DNA of 64,000 nucleotides from Trametopsis cervina (Eukaryota > Basidiomycota > Agaricomycetes > Polyporales > Irpicaceae). Location: contig MU278354.1 in the NCBI GenBank assembly GCA_022385755.1, forward strand, positions 512,805 through 576,804, read 5' to 3'. Made by a program: the position numbers and the translations under genes. Below, in pieces: positions 56,595 through 64,000 of this stretch (within the stretch, counting starts at the first letter, position 1; each line of letters starts with the position of its first letter). Below the pieces are notes generated by a model. It saw nothing but the letters and a program-made list of their open reading frames with translations. It was not told where the DNA came from and did no database searches.

Positions 56595-57427
56595 GGCTCG
56601 AGGGGGGAGATGGTGGTCGAAAGCGAGGAGGTGGCTGGCTGGGATGCATGCTTTTCTGCACCGAGCCAGGATCAATATATGCGGTCCGCCGTTCGTCCGT
56701 GGTTGAGAGCAGATTTCGGGGACACGGACTCTCGTCAACCACTGAGCCACCGCGCGCCCTGTCAATTATCTCTATTTATTTCTCCATTTATTTCGGACCT
56801 TGTGTCACGGGACCGCCACACTGCAGCCGCCCACGGCGCCACGCGCGCACATCAGCGTCGGTGCTTCTTGCCCATCTTCCGCTTTCGGAACGCCATCTAC
56901 AAGTTCCTCTTTGTGCCTTTGACCGCAGCATCCGTCAAAGACTCAAAGGCGACAACAACGGGTCAACAAACCAGACATCAGGACATATGCAGACGGCCAG
57001 CGAGGCCCGCTATTGTTGTGATCGTGGCCGTGGGTGACCATGGTCGTACATCAAAACCACATGCGCCGACCACCAACCGTATCATAGGAGTATCATCATA
57101 CTCTTTGCACCGCAATGCCGGCTGATGATACACTCACGCCGCATCGCGGGCTGATGAAACGACGGCACGAAAACCTCGTAACCGCCTAAGCTTGGACTAT
57201 ATTAGACAAAGGGCCAAGCCCTTTCGTCCCTCAGTACTGCTTTGGCCCCGTCTCAGTCCTCGTCGCTTTCCTTCTTCTTCCCTTCGTTCATACCTTTCCT
57301 TGACGGTCTGGGACTGTCCGATTTTCACTCTTCTGCAGACCAGGTGTCACTCTTTATCAAATCTTCTGCGAAGACTGCTCCAGCAACCCTACAGTAATTT
57401 CTACAGACCCAAGCTAGTATATTCAAC
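56595..57427 (+). promoter_or_regulatory. Divergent promoter region HAD phosphatase / CBM19-like gene
   Basis: No gene seen. On the right side a TATA-like CTATATTA (57197-57204) and a long CT-rich stretch (about 57238-57310) precede the ATG at 57428, a typical layout for strongly expressed fungal genes. Confidence 0.5.
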
Positions 57428-58935
57428 ATGAAGTTCTCTGCTATCATCGTCCTCTCCGCCGCCGCTCTCGCCTCCGCCCGCTTTGTCCCCATCCGTCGCG
57501 CTGCTTTCACGCTCCAGAACGGCAAAGATGCTGTCGCACAGGAGTAAGTTCGCAAGGCACATTTTTGTGACATCTCGCTGACAGGTACAATTGTAGGGCA
57601 GCAAACGCCGCTCTCAACGCCAACAGTCCCTGCACAGCGGGTACAAACGCCTGTATCACTGGCCAATTCGCCCAATGTGTAGGCGGCAAATTTGTCCTGC
57701 AGCCATGTGGCCCTGGTACCGTGTAAGTTCCCCTTCATCAACACTTCCGAATCCATTCACTAATTAGTTACTCTTCAGCTGCCACGTTCTGCCTCTCGAT
57801 AACGCCCCTGGCACCTCACCGACGTGCACTACCGATGCCGACTTCAACGCTCGCATTGCCGCGAGCGGTGCAAGCGGTGCCGCTGCCGCCCCGCCGGCTG
57901 CTGTACGTCCACGATCTTTTTCCATCCCACTGCCCTCGTCTAAAACTTTGCATAGGCCCCTCCTCCCCCTCCCCCTGCTAACAACGCCGGGAAGGGCGCT
58001 GCTGCTGCCAACACCACCGCAGCTGCCTCTGGCGGAGACCCCCAATCATCCCTCACCCTTGACCCCGCCGTGATCGCCACAGGCTTCGAGAACGACGGCC
58101 AGTCTCAGTACGTGCACGATTACATCTGTTTCATCCCGCTCTCAAGTCTAACACGTATTCTACAGACCTGAGGAAGGCCAAGTCGCGTCGCTGACGTCGT
58201 CCAACAACTTCATCAACTTCTGCTTGACCACGAAGCTCCCGATCACGAACGGACAGCAGATCAAGACCGGCTCCTGCAACCCCGCGCCGATGGGCGTCAT
58301 TGCCGCGACGACGAACATGCCCTCCGCCAAGTTCGTCTTCCCGCTGAACGGCCAGGAGATCGAGGAGAGCACACCCTTCACCGTCCAGCTCGCGATCAAC
58401 AACCTCGAGACCGGAAACTTCGTCAACGCAAACGAGAACTACTTCTCCGCGCCCCAGCAGACGGACCCCGCGACCGGCAACATCAAGGGTCACTCCCACA
58501 TTGTCATCGAGAAGCTCACCTCGCTCTCCCAGACCAAGCCCCTTGACCCCACCAAGTTCGACTTCTTCAAGGGTCTGAACGGCAAGGCTCAAGGTGGTAT
58601 CCTCTCCGCCGACGTCACCGCCGGCCTCGCCGCGGGCTCCTACCGTATCTCCACCATCAACTCTGCCGCCAACCACCAGCCTGTTCTTGTTGCCGTCGCT
58701 CAGCACGGTAATCTTGATGATGTTATCTACGTAAGTTGCAGATTGTCCATCGCGCGTGGACAAATTGACTGATTCGCACGCGTTACAGTTCACCGTCAAG
58801 AAGGGTGCCAACCCCAAGACCAGCTTCGACACCCTGACTGCTGCTGCACCCGCCGCACCCGCTGCAGCTGCTGCTAACGCCACTGCCGCTGCACCAGCAG
58901 CAAGCAAGGCTGCAGCCAAGAAGGGCAAGAACTAG
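57428..58935 (+). CDS. Secreted protein with CBM19-like module and basidiomycete C-terminal domain
   Basis: Extracellular protein with signal peptide MKFSAIIVLSAAALASA. Residues about 45-95 form a six-Cys module (SPCTAGTNACITGQFAQC, VLQPCGPGTVC, TSPTCTTDADFNARI) like the chitin-binding CBM19. An Ala/Pro linker (PPAAAPPPPPP) leads to a domain of about 200 residues: FENDGQSQPEEGQVASLTSS, NNFINFCLTTKLPITNG, GSCNPAPMGVIA, FVFPLNGQEI, ENYFSAPQQTDPATGNIKGH, SHIVIEKL, YRISTINSAANHQPVLVAVA. No glycosidase motif is seen. It ends with an Ala-rich, Lys-rich tail (ASKAAAKKGKN). Five introns. CT-rich leader and strong C/G-ending codon choice suggest high expression. Possible wall or chitin-binding role; enzymatic activity unproven. 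Confidence 0.82.
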
Positions 58936-59250
58936 GCAGCGGAAAGCCTGACCACAATTATCTGTATATAGTAGCCAATTCTGTACCTGGAGTACTGTTT
59001 GCCGAGCAGCTTCTTTGTTAAATACCTTCCTTAGCGGCTTGGAATCCAATCTTTGACGTGGCCATCGTACAACTGAATGATAGACTCGTGAGATTCGTGA
59101 GATCGTAAGCAACGTAACAAGTATACAGGTGATCAACAAAACTACGACAGCGAATTGCGAAGGAAGTTATTAATATAAGCTACTGATGATGCGGGGTATG
59201 TCAAATGCATGGCACGATCTATCCAAATTGTTGTCTATGAAATCATCTCC
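58936..59250. other. Convergent spacer, no gene seen
   Basis: Between the CBM19-like gene and the dynein stop; 3' UTR sequence on both sides. Confidence 0.55.
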
Positions 59251-62200
59251 TTAACCTCCAGCAGTAAGACACACAGCGCGAGTGGCTACCAGCGAGCCGG
59301 CGGCGCTGTCGAATGGCAGATCGACAGTGAACATGACGTCGCTCCTGTCACTGTTGAGGTACACAGGCAAATTGACGGTGGCCACAGACGAGCTGGCAGA
59401 GTCGTCCACCTGGATCCAGCGAATTTGCGAGGGATTGAGGCGGACCGTCTCGCCATCGTTCAAGGTCAACATCTCCGAGGTCCATGTCGCGCCTTCGAGA
59501 ACGAGGCCTACAATAAAGAATTAGCACGGAGAACTCTCAATGAATAACCCAGATGTCTCACCATCGACGATGAATGCGCCTGGGTCGTTAACACGCTCGA
59601 TATCCAGCTTGAGATGCAGTGTCTCTAAACTCCACTTCTTGCGGTGAGCAACGGCTTGACGCGTGGCAGTGATGTATGCTTCAGGGAAGAAGAGACCGCC
59701 TAGCCAGACCTCAACATTGCTGATGTTGTCCAGTCCGGCGATATGGGCGAGCTGGCCTAGTCGACGAGCGAAGTCCGCAATCCACTCGGATACACCCATA
59801 GCTTTGTGTACTTTGTAGCGACGCCAGTGATTGGGAATAGTGCCTAGGATAACGTGCATCAGCTTTGTCATAACAGCGCAGCTATTCTAAACATACCTTT
59901 TGTCAACGAGCTGATAAGCGTGCGAAGGTGGTTTGTTTGTTTGAGCTCTCCCTGGCAAACTTTGATAACGTCCGACAGATCCCTCTTGACTTGGTCCAGA
60001 AGCTTCTTGCCGATACTGCCTTCACGATGGAACAGACGGTACAGAGGATCTTGATGGTCCCCTGTCTGCTTCTCGAGGACGGAGAAGTCCTACACAGCAG
60101 ACCTCAGAGATGAGTTCAAGCAGGTGAATGGCAGACGCACCTGTGGTAGCTGGTTAAGCCACTCCCGACAACGGTCAAGCAAGTTTCGCATCCAGGCCGG
60201 CTGCTGGCTCGTTCCTTTCGCCGGACCAGCAGCTGAAGCAGTATCATCGTCGTCATCAGTGAGCATCCGCATTTTACGCAGCTTGCCAAGCAGTTCATTT
60301 CCTATTACACACATAAGCAATAGCACAAGTTTTTGATAGGTAGACCCAGCGTACCTTGTGCAACCGCAATGACACGTTCAGCAGAAGGCGGCAGACTGAG
60401 CCAAGCAGGGGGTTCACGTTCAGGGAGCTTCTGTACCCATCCCAAAAATTGGTCGAGTCTAGTACCTTCCGGAACAGCGAGACGCTGGGCATCCGAAACA
60501 CTGGGCACAAGGTCGAAATCAACGTTGTAAGCCGAGGGCGTGAACAAGCCATCCACAAAGGAGTCGAGGATCTTTTGGTCAAAGTCGCTATCGACTCTGC
60601 CACCATACACCGATTGTTTGATGAGGGTGCGAACAGCATCCCATGGTATCGCTGCTGGATCGATGTTGGCACGGCCTTTGGCGGAGGTATTGAGCCAGGT
60701 ATCAATTGTTCCGAATGCTGCTGCCATGTCTGAATCATTGAAGTCGTAGGTCTTACTCCAACCTAACGGCACATAGCGTAGACGTTCTTGTATAACAGCA
60801 TGGAACCAGGCAAGCAAGAAGTATAGCCTTGCCTTCTCAGCTGGACCCTGGGTGAGCCTATTTTCGGGGATTCCGCGTAGTGAGTCCAAAAGGTTGGCCT
60901 TTATACCTGGAGGAGGCTCGTTCATGATGATCCGGGACTGACGAAGAATGTTGACGGGAATAGAAGGGTTCGTTTCCATGGTCAAGAAGAGACGGAAGTT
61001 CCGGTGAGGGTTAAGAGTCTGTAACTTCTTCTCGAGTTGTCCGAGCCACGCTGGGGCGAGGTGAACGTTCTTCAGCAATACCCATGAACCTTGGCGAGCG
61101 GCGAGCGAGATGGCTTGATCTGCCAGCGAGAATCCTTCTTGGGAACCCATCGCGACAGATGCGCAGCGCACACTAGCGGCCGAGACCAGATTCTCTACAC
61201 GGTAGCTGGCATCATAACCCGTTACGGACACCAACGACAGGGGCGTCGAGGCCATTACCTCGCTGTTGACCACCTTACCAAGTTCGTAGCCAGTGAGATT
61301 GGTGAGGTCTGTCTGGAACGCGGTCTTGACAAGCAAATTCGTCGCCTGTAGCAGTCTGTCAGGCCGCAGACACTTCACGATCATGGCCTTGCGTATCGCT
61401 TCAACAGCAGCTATAACATTGAAATCAGATGGGAAATACGACTCGAAAGCTGACTAGGAACGCACGTGTGCTGGATTCCCAGGGGTACGGTACCTCCAGT
61501 TCGGGGGTCGACGATTCTAGGAATGGCACCCACAGATCTTCATTCTGCGTAACATGGGATAATACGGGCTTGAAGATAGGCGATTTTGCGAACTTTTCCA
61601 GGCGCTGCGTCTGTTCGAACGTCAAGACTGATGATCCTTGGTCGGCCACATGACTCGAGATGACAGCAGCCCCGTCTCCACTCTCCAGGAAGAATTCCAA
61701 CTCCTCCGAGATGTCCTCAACTCCACGTAGCTTCACTTGGGCAAGAAGAACCGCGAGCATAACATGGTCACGGTGTAAGAGGGCGCGCGACGTGCGTTGA
61801 TATACCGTCAGGAAAAGGTCGGACATGAGAATCTCTCTACGGCGGCTGTAGTCTGCAATGTTTGTCAAGTGAGGGTTGTGGAGCAGGACGTAGTCAAAGA
61901 TATCCAGGAAGAATCGCAATGAGAATTGATAGAAGTGATTGACAAGATTCAACTGCTCCAGAATGAAGAACAGTGCGCTGCATGCCTGCGCTAAAGGCAA
62001 GTATTCTGCTGTTACTTGCTCAACCTCCTTCATGACGATATCTGTTTCTTCGACCTTGCGAGTAATCTCCGCTGCTTCGCGCTTCAGGGTTTCCAGTGTG
62101 TCAATGACCTTATCGTCGTCGAGGATGTTCCCCGAAGACTCGTTGAGTGCTTGTAGCAGTAGCTTCTCCAGGGTGCGGAGCCGCAAGCGGAACTCGCCTT

Positions 62201-64000
62201 GCATCTTCATCAGATCCGTTCGTTTCCGCTCAGTGTCAGGACGCTCGACCTTGAGCACTTGGTCAAGGGACTGGCTCTGCAGGCTGCTTCTGGTCATAGT
62301 GAAATTGACGAAGGTGACCCTACTGCATATATCAGGAGAGAACTCGACGGAAGGATCCCTCGTGGACAAGAACATGGTGAATGACGGTGAGAAGTCGATA
62401 TCCTGACTCCCAAGACGGATGAGTACACGACCACCGGTCCTGCGAATCTCCTTGTTCAAGACAGGGTTAAGAATAGGATCCAGATGTTCAACATCCTGAA
62501 TGAGGAGTGTATTGCCAAAACGAAGGGCACTCTCCAAGACTTTCAAGAATGCTTCATCCAGGAAACTGGTGACGGTGATCTTGCGGTCCTTGTACTCGTT
62601 AAGGAGGAAGGTGGTAGCTTGGCCAGTAGGGTCAATGATCAGAGGATATCTGCTGAATCTCTTGATCATGATGGCATTCTCGGTGCAGAGATTGTCAGAT
62701 GGTAGAGATTTGGATTGCCAACTGAGACGATCATCCGCGGTTGATAAGTATTCAGGAAGGGATAATTCGGTCTTGAACTTGATGTTGGCATCCGCAAGAT
62801 GTGTCGACCAGTCTTGCCACATCATTTCTCGATACTGTTGGTCGAAGAATCCGGCATACGCGAGGAACGCGGCTGAAAGAAGGACGTCTCCGACTATCGT
62901 ACTCATTTCGGTGTCGAAAGTGCGACTGCCTAGTTCCCAACGAGTCTTCTCCGACGACAGACTTTCAAGAAGCTTCATGCTGCGGTCCACCTTGCCTTGT
63001 ACACGTTCCATCTCCGCCTTGATAGCTTGCGTCTCACGGATGAGGGCAGCGTACTCGTCCTTATACCTTTCAATACTAGCCTCCAGTTCTGCTATCATCT
63101 TGATAATCATCTTCGCTTGATCCTTCGTCTGCTCTGCCTGATCTTCCAGAGATTGCACCTCATTTCTGAGTGGCTCGACCTTGTCCAAGATCTCAGAGAA
63201 CCGGACTTGTGCTATCGCCCACTTCACTAAAGGTCCGCAAGCTTTACTGGCGCGATTAACAGTCTCGAAGTTGAAGGAAGGTCGGCTGAGGAACTCCTTC
63301 TTCATCAGCTCTCGCAACTGTTTCGTCATCTGGTTGACGGTGTCGAAATTGACTATGCGTTGGATGAAGTCATCGCGGCGAATGATACCCTGAACAGTTC
63401 GCCAACTATCAATCTTGTGCCCTAGCAAAGTGCAGACCGATTCCATCGCAAGCTTCACGGCCTCTGGAGGATTGGCCATTGTACGAACTTCTTGGAGATG
63501 TTGGCGCTTAATATTGCTCACTGCGGACTGAGCATCAAGGACAGCCGGCTCAGCATCTGCCAGGTCAGCCATGACCACAGAGCGTCGCTCGTTAATGTTC
63601 TTGTCTTGTTCTTCTAGGGCAGCCTGGATCTGAATTGACGCAGTCTTCTTTTGCTCAGCTTCCTGTTGGTCCGCAACCATCCGCTTAAGCTTCTCGTTAG
63701 CTTCTGCGTCCTTAGCTTCAAGCTGGGAGCGTTTGATTGCAAGGCTCTTGCGCAGCTCTTCGACTTGGGTCACTGTGTCGCGGAGCTTGTCCAGACCCAC
63801 GTGCAGGTGACGTTGCTGCTCTTCCAGCTCATCTCGCTTTTCATTGTGTAGACGAACGTAGTGATTGATGCTGTAGTTCTTGGCATGAGTACCTGATACT
63901 ATCGTTAGATTGGTTGAAACTTACAAGTCGAGATAATGCCGAGGGGTAACGTAGTTGTATCGACCCTGGCGCCGACTGAGACGTTGGTTAATCTGGTGCA
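59251..64000 (-). CDS. DYN1: Cytoplasmic dynein heavy chain, C-terminal part (5' end outside window)
   Basis: Minus-end-directed microtubule motor subunit. The window holds the end of AAA4, stalk, AAA5, AAA6 and C-terminus. From the right edge: [17 protein letters not shown], then across an intron [20 protein letters not shown], stalk helix CC1 ([20 protein letters not shown]), microtubule-binding region ([32 protein letters not shown]), CC2, AAA5 ([58 protein letters not shown]), AAA6 ([40 protein letters not shown]), and a C-terminal domain ending with [15 protein letters not shown] and [11 protein letters not shown] (stop 59251). One exon of 2.4 kb is very long for this region. Coding is complete within what is visible. 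Confidence 0.94.

Noticed and set aside
56700..56770. tRNA-like stretch (GGCTCAGTGGTT on the minus strand, with GTCCGTG/CACGGAC arms)
   Set aside because: Only a D-arm-like word is present; no anticodon arm of correct length and no GGTTCGAATCC-type T arm can be folded.
58131..58928. Long open frame on the minus strand (265 codons) opposite the CBM19-like gene
   Set aside because: It is Ala/Gly/Val-rich and mirrors strongly biased codons of the plus-strand gene, which has a signal peptide and consistent introns; a shadow frame.

Overview
The window is 64 kb of nuclear DNA from a filamentous basidiomycete, most likely an Agaricomycete. Genes are close together and split by many GT-AG introns of about 45-70 nt. 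The content fits this group: a class X hybrid histidine kinase, a DUF6533-type membrane protein, a secreted CBM19-like protein, GH5 and GH16 glycoside hydrolases, and conserved fungal housekeeping genes. I saw no tRNA, rRNA, CRISPR array or viral gene. All exon structures were worked out by eye from splice sites and protein conservation, so interior boundaries are approximate unless a specific junction is described.

Left part (1-24.6 kb): a formamidopyrimidine-DNA glycosylase (3' end off the window) diverges from an MFS transporter. A 10-kb gene for a class X hybrid histidine kinase follows (degenerate kinase domain, P-loop ATPase, GAF, HisKA, HATPase, two receivers), then a DEDDy 3'-5' exonuclease with an Arg-Gly tail, the mRNA-export helicase Sub2, a mitochondrial dicarboxylate carrier, a 76-residue Ser-rich protein and an NAD(P)-binding reductase-like protein.

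Middle (25-44.4 kb): a convergent pair of secreted glycoside hydrolases (GH5 and GH16), an EXPERA/emopamil-binding-like membrane protein, the F1-ATPase assembly factor Atp11, a Ser/Thr kinase with DFN in place of DFG, octanoyltransferase Lip2, an SCP2-type peroxisomal thiolase ending in ARL, and an Asi1/Asi3-like membrane RING protein. A roughly 630-bp transposon-like element with perfect terminal inverted repeats and a TA duplication comes next, then a small Ser/Pro-rich protein.

Right part (45-64 kb): the mitochondrial fission adaptor Mdv1, an unknown two-TM protein, the Hsp90 co-chaperone p23/Sba1, a DUF6533 membrane protein, a SAM methyltransferase, a HAD phosphatase, a secreted CBM19-like protein, and the C-terminal part of cytoplasmic dynein heavy chain, which runs off the right edge.

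Most neighbours are functionally unrelated, as is usual in fungal chromosomes. The only functional grouping I see is the GH5/GH16 pair. The points most worth checking are the inverted-repeat element, the splice conflict at the GH16 catalytic motif, the GC-AG intron with a 27-nt exon in the thiolase, and the atypical kinase motifs.
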